NCBI GenBank assembly: GCA_034509425.1
Contig: JAVTVJ010000805.1
Span: forward strand, 248,001 to 312,000
DNA: 64,000 nt
Origin: Eopsaltria australis
Taxonomy: Eukaryota > Chordata > Aves > Passeriformes > Petroicidae
Reading direction: 5' to 3'
Position 1 is the first letter of the stretch. Each line of letters starts with the position of its first letter. The position numbers were made by a program, and so were the translations under genes. Under the pieces are notes generated by a model. The model made no database searches. It was not told the DNA's origin and saw only the letters and a list, made by a program, of their open reading frames with translations. Below, one piece after another: positions 39,061-51,719 of this stretch.

Positions 39061-42000
39061 TCTCCAGAAAGCGGAAGGGGAGAAAGTGGGTGCGCGCGCC
39101 GCGCTTTGGGGGGGGGCTCTTAAAGGGGCCGCGCACCGCAAATCTCGGTGCCCCTTTTACCCTTCTCCCCCCCCACGCTCACAGGAGGAGCTGCTCCAAC
39201 CCCCCCCTCCCCCAGCCCGCTTCCATCTTCTCTGCCTCGGGATTCCCACCCCCATCCCCCCGGGTGCACCCACATGAGGGAAAACACGGCGGGTGGGTGC
39301 TCCAGGGGTGTGTGGAAGAGATGGGAGCACACTGGGGGGAAGGGGGGAGAGGGATGGCGAGTCCCTGAGCTGCCCCCCAGGCTCAGAGGGGAAGGGCTGG
39401 GGGTACCTCTGGCACCCTGGGGGTATAGAGGGCCTGTACCCGGGGGGATTCCCGGGTCTGTCTGTCCCTGGCGAGATGCTGATCCTAGGAAGGAGATGGC
39501 GATGGTGGCACGGACATGGACACAGACCACCCAGCCACATCCTGGGAGGCCAGAAAGGGCACCCAGTGCCCTGAACCCACCAGCACAGCCCAGACCCTGC
39601 GGCACGAGGGCTGGGAGGGCAGTGGGGCAGGAGCACCCCTGGGAAGACACACCCGTGAGGAGTGCAGGCAGCCTCAGCACAAGCCCCGGGGAATGTCACA
39701 CTGGCCCCCCGCTGCCCAGGACCCCTGGGTGCCTGTCAGGATCCCACAGGAGCATGGTGCCCATCAGGCCACTCAGCAAATCCCCGTGCCTCAGTTTCCC
39801 CGGTGTGTTCACCCTGGCCACTCGTGGGCAGCCAGGCCGGGGCTCCCCCAGCCCGGAGCCCCCTCCCCGCACACCGGGGCCGCGGCGGCGAGGCCCAGGC
39901 GCCGGCATGTGCTCAGCCCAGTGGAATGTGCCAAATCACTCCCAGATGTGCACGGCGGCCAGCCCGACCCCCCTCCGCTCCCACCGGGGCAGCCGCGGGC
40001 CACCGGGGACCCCCGAGCGCAGCACCACGGCACGGAGCCCATCCCCAGCCGGATCCTGCCCGGCCACGGGGCCCGGCCCCGTCCCGTCCCGTGGCGTCGC
40101 GGCGCCGAGGCGCGGCCGTGCCCGGCAGCGGGGCGGGCGGGCGGGCAGCAGCGGGTGCCAGGGCGCGGCTGGAGGTGCCACGAGGACAGGGTGGCCGTGT
40201 CCCCGTCGCGCTGAGGCCCCGCAGAGCTCGGCCGGCGCGGGCGCGGCGGGGTCGTGTGGGGTCCTGCCCCGCACCCCCGGCCCCGGTGCCAGGCGGGAGC
40301 AGCCGAGCGGAAAGGGGCTGTCAGATGGAATCTGGGTGCCGGCGGTGACGGCGCGGCGGGAGGCGGCCGTGCCCGCCACGTGGCCGCTTATGTAAGGAGA
40401 GTGCAAGGGAGGACAGCGAGGCAGCCGGGGCACCGGGGACACCGCCGAGGGGACACCGAGCCCCCGCCGCGCTCTCGGGCGGGTGCGCGGCCGGACACGC
40501 GCGCGTGGGGCTGCCCACGGCATGGCTGGGGCACTGCCCGGCCCCGTGGGCATGGCACGTGTGTGCGGGGACAGGGGACACGGGCACGAGTGTGGTGGAG
40601 TGGGGGGACAGGACCCCAGCGGCCCCTCGGCCTCCCCGCATCACTGCTGGGTGTCCCGGGGTGTCCCCTCGCCGCGCTGCTGCCACCGCAGCACTGCCAG
40701 CCCGCGGTGACGAACGGCTCCGGCGGGAGCTCCGGCACCCACGCGCCTGGATCCAGCTGCGCCATCGATTTTTCATCCACTGCGGCAGAGTGGAGCTGGG
40801 GCTGGCACTGGCATGGCCGTGTCCCCACGCTGCCCCGCTGTCCCCATCCCCACGCACACAGCCAGGACGCCCCAGGGACAGTGCCAGGAGTGGCAACCCT
40901 CCAGCCTCACCGTGGGGTTGCCCACCGTGGCCAGTCTGGCCCAGATGTGGGGGTGTCGCCGTGCCCTGCCAGTGCCATTATCACCTTACCCATCACCATG
41001 GGGTGACGCAGGGGGCCCGGAGATGTTGCAACCGGGGGGACAGGGGGAGAAGGACGCCTGCCTGCATCACCACCACGTCACTGCGGACCCACACGCTGCC
41101 AGGCACTTCCTTCCTGACACCGTCACTGCGTGCCATGCCACCGCGTTCCGTGGGGCTGCGTCACTCCCTGGGGCTGGCACGGCCAGCTGTGGTCCGTGGG
41201 GAGCTGGGGACCCCCAGGCAGCCCATGCTCAGCCCAGCTCTGCCCACGGGCAGGACGATGCCGGTACCTGCTCAGCCCCAGGGCCTGGTGACAGGTGCCT
41301 GGGTCACTGTGCCCGCTGAGCCCCGCGGTGTGGGGAGGGGCAGGGACAGGGTCCCGCAGGGCCCCTGACGTGGTGAGGGCACAGGGACACAGCCCAGAGC
41401 GGGCACAGCCTGGGCTGACCCCGGCACCCGCCCGTGCCGCCGCACACGTCCGACACATGGCAGTGCCGGCTATAAATAGCGCCGGCAGCCAGGGCTGAGC
41501 CTGCTCGGGGCCCGCGGGGCTCCCACGTTCCCCCGTGCCTCCCCTGCCTCGGTTTCCCCGCTGCTCCCCACGGCCAACGGGGACTGATGTGTCCCCAAGG
41601 TGTCCCCTGGCCCCGCAGCAGCAGAGAGGGGGTCTGCCCCGTTCATGGTGGCACCCAGGGACCTCTCCAGGCTCCCCTTTGTGTCCTTGCCCTGGGCACA
41701 CGGTGCAAATGTCGCCATGTCCCCGGGGATGCCACAGGGCTGGGGGGCAGAGCCAGGGTGGAGCTGGGACATAGCAGGGCCACCCCTTGGGGCCACAGGG
41801 AAACTGAGGCACACTGGGGACTCCAGGACCCTATCCTTCCCCACCACCAGCACCCCATCCCTGGCCAGGAGCTGCTGAGGGACACCCAGCAGTCCCGGGG
41901 GATAGGGTGGGATGGCAGAGGTAGGGTGGGAAGGAGGGACATGGGGCACCAGCAGAGCCTCATCCCCTCCCACTCCCCCTCCCTCCATTTGGAGCCCCCA

Positions 42001-42236
42001 ACACCCCCCCCGCATTGAGGAAGCTGCAAAATTAGGTCAAAGCGTCCATTATTTAACAGAAACAGAGGAGCTGGGGCCAGGAGCTGAAGCTGGGGCTGGA
42101 GCCCAAGAAGAGGGGCTGGAGTCCAAGGGAGGGGCTGGGGAGGACAGGGCCGGTCCCCACAGCCGTGGGGCAGGCAGGGATTGGGGGAACAGGGGTGAAA
42201 CAGGGGGTACAGGAGCCAGAGCTGAACCAAAATGAC
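39061..42236. other. RARA-CDC6 intergenic region
   Basis: This is GC-rich sequence with no gene I can support. Long open frames occur on several strands at once, as expected from base composition, and none shows a domain or a consistent splice pattern. The one clear short element is the MEF2/TATA-like site at 41.47 kb. Confidence 0.5.
41470..41479 (+). promoter_or_regulatory. MEF2 consensus / TATA-like motif CTATAAATAG
   Basis: CTATAAATAG fits the MEF2 consensus YTA(A/T)4TAR exactly and also reads as a TATA box. It is flanked by CCGG and GCGCCGG in a GC-rich region about 2.4 kb upstream of RARA. No downstream gene on the plus strand is recognised. Confidence 0.4.
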
Positions 42237-42242
42237 TTTATT
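42237..42242 (-). terminator. CDC6 poly(A) signal
   Basis: TTTATT on the plus strand (AATAAA on minus) lies about 490 nt after the CDC6 stop. The intervening 3' UTR includes an AT-only patch (42,570-42,610). A T/G-rich element was not examined in detail. Confidence 0.65.
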
Positions 42243-42734
42243 TAATGGCAGGAGATAAAGGGCTGTCCCCCCCACCCCCAGGGGTCCCTGCACCCCCTCT
42301 GCCACTGCCAGCACCGGGACCCACAGCAAGGCTGGCACCGGGAAGATTCTCCCTGCATCCAGAGTGGTCAGGAAGGTTCCGGAGGGTCCTGGAAGCTCCG
42401 AAAGAGTTGGGAGCAAAGATGGTCCGTGACACATGGCATGAGCAATACCCGACCTCAGGATCACACACCTGGGTGGCAAGGAGGGCCAGGAGCACCCACC
42501 ACTCCCTGCAAAGGGGCTGGGGGGTGTCCCAGCCTCCTGCCCAAGCTCCCGCCACACAGAAATCTTATTATAACATTAATAATATTATTATATTAAAAAT
42601 ATTAATAAAAACACCCCAGACTGACAGCCCCAGGGCAGAACTTGACTAATGTCCAAGACCTTGGGAGCCATTTGTCTGCTCTTGCCACAGCAGCGAAATC
42701 CCCCTTGGGGCCATAGGGAGGGGGTTGCTGGGGG

Positions 42735-45700
42735 TCAGTGCAGCCCCTGGGCCAGGATGCTGCCCACCAGCGCCGTGTCCTGCAGCCTGTGCTCCAGCGC
42801 TGCCTCCTCCAGCGACAGGGAAACCTGGGTGGGAGAACAGGGATGCTCAGCACCGTGCTGCCAGATCCTGCCCCAGTCCCACCACTGATCATATCCCATC
42901 CCCAGACCCCAGGACTGTCACCAGACCCTGCCCCGCCACCCCACGGTACCTTGGTCAGCCGGGCCTCCTTGGCCCTCTTGAGCTCGAGGACACCACGGGA
43001 CTCCAGGAGGGTGACAAGGGACAGACACTCGGCCTGGTCGACGGCGGGGAGCTGCTGCCGCCGGCACACCTGGCTGTAGGTGTCGTGGAGCTGGGGAGAG
43101 CGAGGGGGGGTTACACCACAGCAAAGCACCCAAGAGACACCCAGGGACACCCACCCTGAGAGGGTGACACTGCCACTCACCTTCCCCAGGGTCACCTCAC
43201 GGGCGTGCGAGTGCCGGGCAAGCAGGAGCAGGGAGCAGAGCAGCACCTTCTGCTGCAGCGGGAATGTGTCCTGGCCCCCCCGGGATGCCCCTGCCAGCCG
43301 GTCCCCAAACACCTCCGAGAGCACCCGGGAGATGTGCAGGAGCCCCACGCGCTTGGGGACGGGGGACACCGGGGAGTCACCTGTGGGACAGAGAGGGGAT
43401 CCCAGGGAGGTGAGAAAGGGGAAGTGGTGGTGGAGAGAGGCTCCCACAAAGGGAGCCCAGACTCTCACTGAGGTGGCCCCAGAGGAGCCCCCCCAGGGAT
43501 TTGGCTCTGGCAGCAGTGACTCACCCCCAGGCAGCGGCTTGAGCAGGGTCTGGCCTCGCACCTCCAGCTCCACCACCTCCACAGCGCGCCTGGGGAGAGA
43601 CAGCCCTGAGCCCCAGGCAGAGCAGGCACCCCTGGCATGGGCACCCGAGTACAGGGAAGCCATGGGGACTCAGAGGGACAAAGCTTGCCCTGGTACCATC
43701 AGGTTTTGGGGCACACACTGACCTACAGACATCCAGGGCCTTGCGAGCATCACCAGAGACCGCAGAGACCTTGCGGGCACAGAACTGGAGCGCGGCAGAG
43801 TCCAGGACGGGGTCACCTGCCACCTGTGAGGCACCAGGGCCGTCAGTGCTGCCACATGTGTGGGCAGAGGACCCCATGTCCCCTCATCTGTCCTCCCCCT
43901 GCGTCCCCACCTGCCCCAGCCGCTCCTGCAGGATGCGGGTGAGCTGCTCCTTGGTGTAGGGTGGGAAGTGCAGCAGCCGGGGGCTGCCGGCCGGGTGTGC
44001 TCCCAGCCTGGCCAGGCTCCGGTCTGTCAGGTCCAGGGCATTGGCCAACCCTGCAGGGTGAGGAGAAGAGGAGGATGAGGGGTGTTCTCCAAGGAGGGAG
44101 CAGGAGGGGGCTGCAAAGGCAAAGTCCCCATCCACCCCCCCTAAAAGAGGGAGGGTGCTCAGGGCAGCAGTGCTACACTCACCCACGAGGACGAGCCTGG
44201 AGCTGGGCAGCTGGGGCCACTCAAAGAGGGTGTAGAGCACGTCCTGGCCTTTGCTCTCCAGCTGATCCAGCTCATCCAGCACCAGAAGGCTGTGGGAGAG
44301 CACAGATCAACCCCTGCTCTGTCCCCTCACAGCACTCCAAGCAGGGAGAGCAGAGCTGGTGCCAGGCTGCATCTCCTGGCATCCAGGGGGATCCCACACC
44401 ACCCACCAGAGACAGAAAACTCACACCATGGGCCCCTTGGCCGTCAGATGCTTCTCCAGGCTCCGGATACGCTCCCGGCCAGTGGCCACAGGCAGCCCCA
44501 GGTGTTGTGCCAGGGCAGGGAAGACGCTCTGGGGGCTGCCCAGTGCCATGCAGTTCAGCACCACAGTCCTGCTCCCGGCCAGCTCGTCCTGCCAGGAATG
44601 GGAATGTTACACTGGCCCTGTCCCACTGCCCCCTGGCCCCCACAGCAGCCCCACAGCCATGGCCATGGCACGCACCTTGCAGTCGAGCAGGACACGGCTC
44701 AGACAGGCTGTTTTCCCAGTCCCAGGGGCTCCAGACACGTAGAGGCTGCCGGGACGGCGCCCCAGGATGTGCTCCCGCAGGAACTGCCGGAGGATCCCCG
44801 TCTCCCGCTCCCTGCCCTGGAGCCGGTCAGGCACGGCCGCATGCAGCACCTGCTTGGCCTGCTGGTAACAGGTACCTGCACGGGGAGCAAGACGGCTCAG
44901 GGAGGGATGTGGCACTGCTGGGACCCCATCCCAACTGATCATCACCCCCATCCCCATCCCTGCCTTCAGACCTACCCCTAGCTCCATACACCTATCCCTT
45001 AGTCTGCCACCTCATCCCCATACTCACATCCCCAATCCTATCCTTTGCTCCACGCTCAACTCTATCCCCATCCCATCCATAACCCCATTCCAGCCCTGCC
45101 CACACTCACCTTCCTGCCTGAAGAGCCGAGTGCGTGGCTGCTGCCCTCTGAGCCCCGAGCTCCGAGGGGTCTCTGGCCCCCCGCTCCTTGGGGATGGTCC
45201 AGGGCTCTTGGGCTGCTCAGGGGATGCCGAGGGGTCCCCGAAGAGCAGGCGACGGCCCCGGTTCTCCTTGCTGCGCTTGGCCGGGGAGCCAGGCAGGGCA
45301 TGGGGGACATTGCACAGGTTGTCATCACCTGTGGGGGCAATAGGTTGGTGGTGACACGGGGCCGCTCTCCTTGGGGCACTTCCCGCTACAGGCCCCCCAA
45401 AAACCCCGCGGGAGCAGCGCCTCCTCCCGAAATTGGGGGTGAAGCCGCAAACGCAGACTGGGCCAGAGCCAGCGGGGGGCTGGGCCCATCTGTCTGCCCC
45501 AGCCCCCCGGGGTGAGAAGGAGGATGCGCCCCCTGCCATTCCCGGAGGATCCCGACGGAGGGGACAGCGGAGGAACTCACCCAGGCGCTTGCGGGGGCTC
45601 AGGGGCTGCAATTTGGGGCTCAGCGGCTGCGCCGCGGCCCGGCCTGAGCGTGTGTCCGGGGTGGGCTGGCCGGGGTCGGCGGGGCCCGAGGCCTTGGAGC

Positions 45701-45824
45701 GCGGCGAGGGGCGCAGGGCAGGGGCGTCGGGGTCGCTCTTGGGCGGGGGGGCGGCGAGGCGGCGGGCGCTCCTCGTGCGGGGGAAGCCGATGGTGGGCTG
45801 GCTCCGGGGGCTGCTGCTGGCCAT
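42735..45824 (-). CDS. CDC6: Cell division cycle 6, replication licensing AAA+ ATPase
   Basis: CDC6 joins ORC at origins and helps load the MCM helicase in G1. Eleven coding exons from the start: 45824-45581, 45328-45110, 44875-44676, 44588-44425, 44289-44183, 44050-43911, 43823-43723, 43589-43525, 43380-43181, 43090-42950, 42824-42735. They total 1,671 nt, 556 residues (human 560). N-terminal regulatory motifs are present: CDK sites (PLSPRKRLG, GSPAKR), a KEN box (SKENRG) and a cyclin-binding RRLLF. The ATPase core has Walker A GAPGTGKT, Walker B LLVLDELDQL, sensor 1 in LVLVGLANALDLTDR and the sensor-2 region SGDARKALDVCR. A C-terminal winged helix follows, ending SILAQGLH. The start MASSSPRSQPTIGFPR matches the human N-terminal pattern in length and spacing. 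WIPF2 lies upstream in the same orientation. Confidence 0.97.
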
Positions 45825-46021
45825 GGCGGGGGCTGCGCGTGGAGGAGGACAGCGGGGGTCAGAGGGCGGGACCCCGGCCAGGTGAGAAAGATCCCAAGTC
45901 TCGCGGGTCCCGGCTACCCCCTGCCCCCACAGTCCCAGCCCCCACGGCGCTGCCCCCCATCTCTGTCCCCCGTGTCCCCCTAAGCCCCCCCCGGGTCCCC
46001 CCGGTCCCCCCGCTGCCAGCA

Positions 46022-46170
46022 CCGACCTTCTCGCGCCAAATCAGCCCCGGCTCCGCACTTCGCGCCACCAGGCTGAGCTGGCCCCGCCCCTTTCGCTCCA
46101 TTGGCTGCTCCGCTTCCGCTGCAGCCAATCGCCGCGGCCGGAGGAAGGGCCGCAACAGAGCGGCCAATCA
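46022..46170 (-). promoter_or_regulatory. CDC6: CDC6 promoter with E2F sites and CCAAT boxes
   Basis: On the minus strand TTTGGCGC (46040-46033) is a consensus E2F site, and GGCGCGAA (46066-46059) is a second E2F-like site. Two ATTGG/CCAAT boxes occur near 46100-46130 and a third at about 46165. A donor at 46027 (GAGAAG|GTCGGT) suggests a short noncoding exon 1. E2F control of CDC6 is well established in vertebrates. No TATA box is seen. Confidence 0.75.
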
Positions 46171-46218
46171 GCGAGCGCACCCGAGGCACGGCGGAAGGCG
46201 CCGAGCGCGGCGCGCGGG

Positions 46219-46237
46219 GCATGCTGGGAGCTGTGGT
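46219..46237 (+). promoter_or_regulatory. ZNF143/Staf-like site
   Basis: GCATGCTGGGAGCTGTGGT closely matches the reverse complement of the ZNF143 (SBS) motif ACTACAANTCCCAGCATGC. It lies about 180 bp upstream of the CDC6 E2F sites, at the outer edge of the CpG island. The following stretch to about 46,500 is a loose CCCAGTACC-type tandem repeat without genes. Confidence 0.6.
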
Positions 46238-46601
46238 CTGGCGGGGGGTACTCAGCACTCCCAGTACCCCCAGTGCTCCCAGTGCCACCAGTACCTCCTG
46301 TACTGCCTTTCTACTGCCGCCCGGTCTTGTCTCTCCATGCTCCCAGTATTACCCACCGTGCTTTCCCCATGCTCCCAGTGCCCACACCCCCCAATCTCCC
46401 CTCCCCCTGCTCCCAGTACCCACAATCCTCCTTCCCAGTGGTCCCACCAGTAAACCCCCATCCTGCCTCTGTGCTCCCAGTACCCTCCACCCTATCTGCC
46501 AGAGTGCCCTGCCCCCAGTCCTTGGGTCATCACCCCCAAGAAAGAAAAGAGGTTCCTGGGGACCCCCCTCCTTAGACAGTGTCCTTGACATCATTTATCA
46601 C

Positions 46602-46616
46602 TTTATTACTTTTATT
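46602..46616 (-). terminator. WIPF2 poly(A) signals
   Basis: TTTATT occurs on the plus strand at 46602-46607 and 46611-46616 (AATAAA on minus), with another copy at 46703-46708. The WIPF2 stop is at 47796, so the 3' UTR is about 1.2 kb. It ends only about 560 bp from the CDC6 E2F sites. Confidence 0.65.
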
Positions 46617-47795
46617 TAAATGCAATTTCCAGCTCCTCCAAATTCCTCTGTTCCCTTTTAAAAGGGCCCCTCACTCTGGGAGGGGCAGAACCGTGTTGAA
46701 CCTTTATTTAACCCAAAGGGCAGCACTGGGGGGGGGGGCTCATTCTCCAGACAAACCCCCCACTCACCCCTCACCAACCTCGCTCCAGCCTCAACAGGGA
46801 AAGGTCCATCAATCATAGAAAAAAAATCCCCTGAATGAGCCCCAAACCCGTCTGCAGGGGTGCAGCCCCCCCACACCCCGTGCCCTTCCTGCTATGGCGC
46901 TTTACAGGTACAAAGAGATCAGTAACTACGTTAGTGTGACCCCCCCCCCGTGGGAACACGGACAGCCTGGCCAGGACCACCCGTCGGACAGGGAGTGTAA
47001 GGCAAAACATCACCGGCCTCCCCAGAACGGCCCCAGGGCCCCCCACGTGCCAGACCCAGCACGAATGCCCCCTCCCCCCCAGATAATTAGTGTTCTCTTG
47101 TTAAAATGCTCAAGTTTGGGGGGGTCAGCAGTGAGAGCCAGAAGAACCCTGCAGGGGAGCGCCAGGGGAGCAGCGGTTTTGAGGGGGGCACATGGGGGTG
47201 CCCCCCCTGTGGGTTCAGAGGAAGAGGGTCCCCACCAGCCCAGCGCTGTCAGGGTGTCCCTGCATGGTCCCACTCACGTTCCCCCCCTGCCTTCACTGGC
47301 TCCTGTGCAAAAAAGCAATGGGCTGTGCCAGGATAATGAGGTTCCACTAGGATAACGAGGCTCTCCTGGGATAACGAGGCTCTGCCGGCCTGTCCCTGCT
47401 TCCCCTCGCTCCGGGGGTCTCACAGCGTGTCCATTCCCTGCTTGACCCCAGCCCCTCTCCATGAGCCCCCCTGGTCCCAATCGCCGGCACATGGCTCGGC
47501 CTCAAGTCCCGTGCCCGGCTCCCAGGCAGATCCCAACCCAGGATCCATGAGGAGGAATGAAGGATGGACCCATCCAGGCTTGCCACGAGGTCACTGAATT
47601 CTGGGGGGTGAATAGATGAGGCGGGACTGGCGGAGGGCGCTGGGCTGGGGGGATCCGCTCGTCCTGGGCAAACCGGAGAGGCTGGGAGTGTGTCATGCAG
47701 GATCCGGGGGGCTGGGAGCTGATGGGGGGCCGGCTGAGGAAGGGGAAGGAGGTCCATGTCTCTGCTCCGGAACTATCCACCTGCACAGCCCGGTT

Positions 47796-50700
47796 TCACC
47801 TAGGGATGGGGGGCAGAGGAGGAGCCCCACGCGTAGCTGGAAGACAAGGAAGCCTGTTGGAAGCGGGAGCTCCGCAGAGCCGGATCCAGCACGTCTGCTT
47901 TCCCTCCTCCACACCCCCGCGCCAGCTGCCGGCCCCCCCCCGACCTCCCCGCGGAGATCTGGAGCCTGGGATTTGCGCCTGGCAGCAGCCGCTGCAGCCG
48001 CACCGAGCTCGGGGCTTTTCAAACCCGCATTAAACATTCATGGCTCTAAAAATAAACGAGCATCCCATTCTCCCCGGAGTCTCCGCCGGGATCCGCAGCG
48101 CTGACGCGCGGCACCAAGGGCACTTTGAGCTCTGCCGGGTCCGAGCGCCGGTGCTCGGGGTCTATCCTGGGATACACCGAGGGTCTGCATCCCCCCAGCC
48201 CCTGCCCCAGCCTCGGGGTCCTTTGGGATCCGCTCTGGTACCAAAGGGGCTCAGCACAGGCACGAATGAGCCCTGCAGCATTTCCCAGCAGGCATACCGG
48301 GAGCAGGTGGGATAGGACATCCGCACAGCCCAAATTTCTGACTCCCCTGCAGCACAGAGAGCTGCCTTCAGGGCTTGGTACCCCTGGGAATGGGGCTCAG
48401 CACCCCCAGAACACAGGCAGCACCCAGGGCAAGGCCGTTGCACCACCCACCCTATGCAGGGACAAACAGGACAGTGCCAGCCCCGAGGGCACAGGAGGGG
48501 AGTGGGAATTTGGGACACCCCCTCCTCCTCCTCACCTCTGTTTGTTTTGCTGGGGTAGATTCTCTGGAAGTATTTATATTCCTCTGGGGCTGGGAAGTCT
48601 TCGACAGGATGAAAGGAGTATTTGGATTCAAAGTCATCTGTGAAGAAATGGGAAAACAGGCAGGTGAGGGAGGGCTCTGGGGGAGCCTGGCCAAAGGCAC
48701 AGGGCTCGGCTCTGAGGGGGATGCGTGCAGGGGTCCCACTCACCCAGGAATGCTCTGACGGTGGAGATGGAGTCCCGGTGCCCGTTCCGCACGGGCGGTG
48801 GTGGCGGTGGCGGCCCAGCCGGGGTCCGGGTGGGCGGTGGCGGGGGCTTCCCCCGGCTGGGGGGCTCGGCGGGGCCGTGCAGTCTGTAGGGGGGTGGGGG
48901 CGGGGGGGCGTCGCGCCCTCCGTTCCGCAGCATCGGCGGTGGGGGCGGCGGAGCTGCGGGGACAGCGGGGTCAGCACTGCACGGCATTCCCGGGGCAAAC
49001 CCAGGGACATCCCCCGGAGCATTCCGGGCCAGCTGCTCTGCCAGACCGCGACCCAGGGATGCTCCTACGCGTGCCCGGAGGTTTCCTGCTCACTCCTGAC
49101 ATCTGCATTCCTCATCCCTTCACCAGCTGCAGTGCAGGCACCAGCCAGCCCTGCTGCCCCCCGGCTCACTGCCCACAACAGGGGCTGCTCCAGCCCCACG
49201 TGCTTCCCAGTCCCTCTGCACCAGAGGGGATCCCAGGAGCAGCTACGATCCTGCACATCCCCGAGTCTGAGGGCAGCAGCTCCACATGGAGCCAAGATGC
49301 TGCCTGCCAGGATTGGAAGCCACATCCGCAGCGCCACCGAGGCAGTGACAGGACCCAAAGCCCCTCTGACCCACCTCTCGCTCCTGCCCAGCCTCCCGCG
49401 GAGGCTCCGTGGCAGTTCGTGCTCCTCATTAGCCTAATTACAGCCAGGCTGACAGCGCAGATCCCCAGCCGTAGCTCTGAGGAGGGATTCTGGCAGGGCC
49501 AGAAGGACGGAGCGGCTTGGCAGGGGCCCAGGCAGGAGCTGCGGTCTGGACGGGGAGCCCAGGAGTGCATGGGGGGGCACCAGGGTGCAGCCAACACCAG
49601 TCCCAGCCGTGGGGACACGCTCCCGAAGGCTGCACACCCAGGGAAAGGCCTCTCCCTGCTCTGCCATAGCTTTTTGCACTCTCCCAGGGACATTTAGGAA
49701 GCTCAGGGGAGCAGCCACAGCACACACAGCTGTGCTCTGCCACATTCTCATCTCCCACCCCAGGAGAGCACGGGCAGGAGTTGCCCAGCCACAACCCACT
49801 GTCAGCACCAGGCTTGGAAGGAGCTGGATGATCATGGGACACGACAAAGGACATGTGTTAAACATGGCACTGCAACTCCTGCCCCAGCTCAGACCCTACA
49901 CCACATGCAGAAGCCTCGCTGTGCCCCGAAGCCAACTCATGCCGCCCATCACCTCCTGCCAACCCCTGCTCACCCCAGCTGCCCCCAGGCATCATGGAGC
50001 GAGTGCTTCTTACCTGCTCCACGGCTCGGGGGGTCTCTGGCCGGCGGTGGGGGGCGGCTGCTCTGCAGGGACGGGGAGGCAGCAGTGGGCGGTGGCGGTG
50101 CCAGACCCCGCAATGGGCCCGGCGCCTTCCTGTGCAAGGAGTTGTGTCTCTGCGGCAGCTCCGGGGCCAACTCGCTGCTGGGGCTGGAAGGGCCGTTGGG
50201 GACACCAGGGGGCTGCCGGTAAGGGGGAGGAGGGGGGGCAAGAGACTGGCCCTGAGTGCCCGACCGGAGACTGACTGGGGAGGGAGGGGGTTTGATGGGC
50301 GGCGGGGCGGGGGGTCCGTCCCTGCTGCCGGGCAGCCGCTGTCCCGGGGTGGGCGGCAGCGGCTTCTCCCGGTTGTAGGGCGAGGCCTTGGCGTGCGCTG
50401 GAGGGGGGGCCGGGGGGGCGGCGGCGCGGCGTCCTGGCGGAGGGGGCGGCGGGGCCGAGGAGCTGTGCTTCATGCCGGTGCCGCCGGCGGTGCCGGGCCG
50501 GGACAGGTCAGGCAGGGAGGGCCTCTGCGTGCGTGGCAGTTCCGGCGGGGACCCCCGGCTGCTGTCGGCATCGTCCTGAGGGCGGCTGTTGCTGGCCGGC
50601 ACGGGGGGCCTGGGAGCAGCTGCTCGAGAGCCAGGGACTTGCAGTGTTTGTTTAGTGGAGCTGTCTGCGGGGAAGGAGAGCACAGTGAGGGGTCGGGCAT

Positions 50701-51719
50701 GGCACAGGAGCAGTGCCCTGTCCCTGCGCAGAGCCGCGGCCGAGGAGGGCCAGGCTGCAGGAGCAGCTGTCTGGCACAGGCAGGGAGCTGGCACTGAGCA
50801 CAGCCACACATGGCTCTTCTATCACCACTCTACTCTGTGGCCACCACAGAGAACACACAGAGTTCAGCAATACAGGAAACTCCTGCACCTTCCAAGAGGT
50901 CTGTGTGGGGGACTGAGGCTCAAGGAGGGCACAGCATGGGATGTGCCATGCATGGGATGTGATCTGGGGTCCTGCCTCTGAGCAGCTGAAATCCCCAGGG
51001 ATACAAAGATCCTCGATCCCTTCCTGCTCAGGGCCCTCCCCAGGGACCCCCACGCAGACCACAGGCCTGTGGCCATTACCTGAGGTGTCCTTGGCTCCCA
51101 CAGGTCTGAGCTTGGGAACGCCGCCTTGGAAGAGGCCGCCCTTGGGCTGGATGGCGGCTGAGCCGGAGCTGTAGCTGCTGCCGCCGCTGCCCTTGGGCTC
51201 TGAAAGGAGGGAGGCAAAGAGGTTAAGCCTGGAATTATCCGCTCCTCCAATGAGGAGCTGCTGGGAACCAGATGGGCGAGTGCCCTGAAGGGCATGGCAG
51301 CGCCCAGCATGGGGCCGGGAGCTTCCCAGGGACTCACTTTCCAGGATGGGTGCACTCCGGTCATTGATTTGGGTCACTTTCCTGAGCTTGGTCCCTTTAC
51401 AGATGTCCTGTAGGAGGGCCCCGCGGCCCCGCTGTTCCTCTCGGCTCAGCTTTGGCGGTTCCGTGTTCGCCTGGAAAGGAGCAGCAGCTCAGCATCTCCC
51501 CGGGACCCCCTGGCACAGGCACAGCCCAGCTCCACATCCCCTCCTCCAGGAGCACCCCACCCCTGCCACAAGCCAGCCTTCTCCAGGGGCAATTCCTCTG
51601 GCAAATGGCCCCGTGTGGGGACAGGCCACCTCCCCGCCCAGTGAGGTGACCCCTACCTGACTGAGGGTGGGGGGTGGCGGGGGGCCGGGGGGCGGCGGCG
51701 GGGGAGGAGGGATCGGCAT
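47796..51719 (-). CDS. WIPF2: WAS/WASL-interacting protein family member 2 (WIRE/WICH)
   Basis: This proline-rich verprolin-family adaptor binds actin and N-WASP and controls Arp2/3-driven actin assembly. Seven coding exons from the start: 51719-51657, 51470-51338, 51199-51080, 50664-50014, 48953-48744, 48637-48536, 47836-47796. They total 1,320 nt, 439 residues (human 440). The N-terminus MPIPPPPPPPPGPPPPP is the profilin-binding type. A WH2 actin-binding motif follows (RGRGALLQDICKGTKLRKV, about residues 35-53). The long exon carries many polyproline and SH3-type motifs (PPPPPYRQPPG, PARDPPSRG). The C-terminal WASP-binding region has FHPVEDFPAPEEYKYFQR, and the protein ends GAPPLPPIPR. All splice phases agree. 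The terminal exon has only 12 codons before the stop, as in human. Confidence 0.97.
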
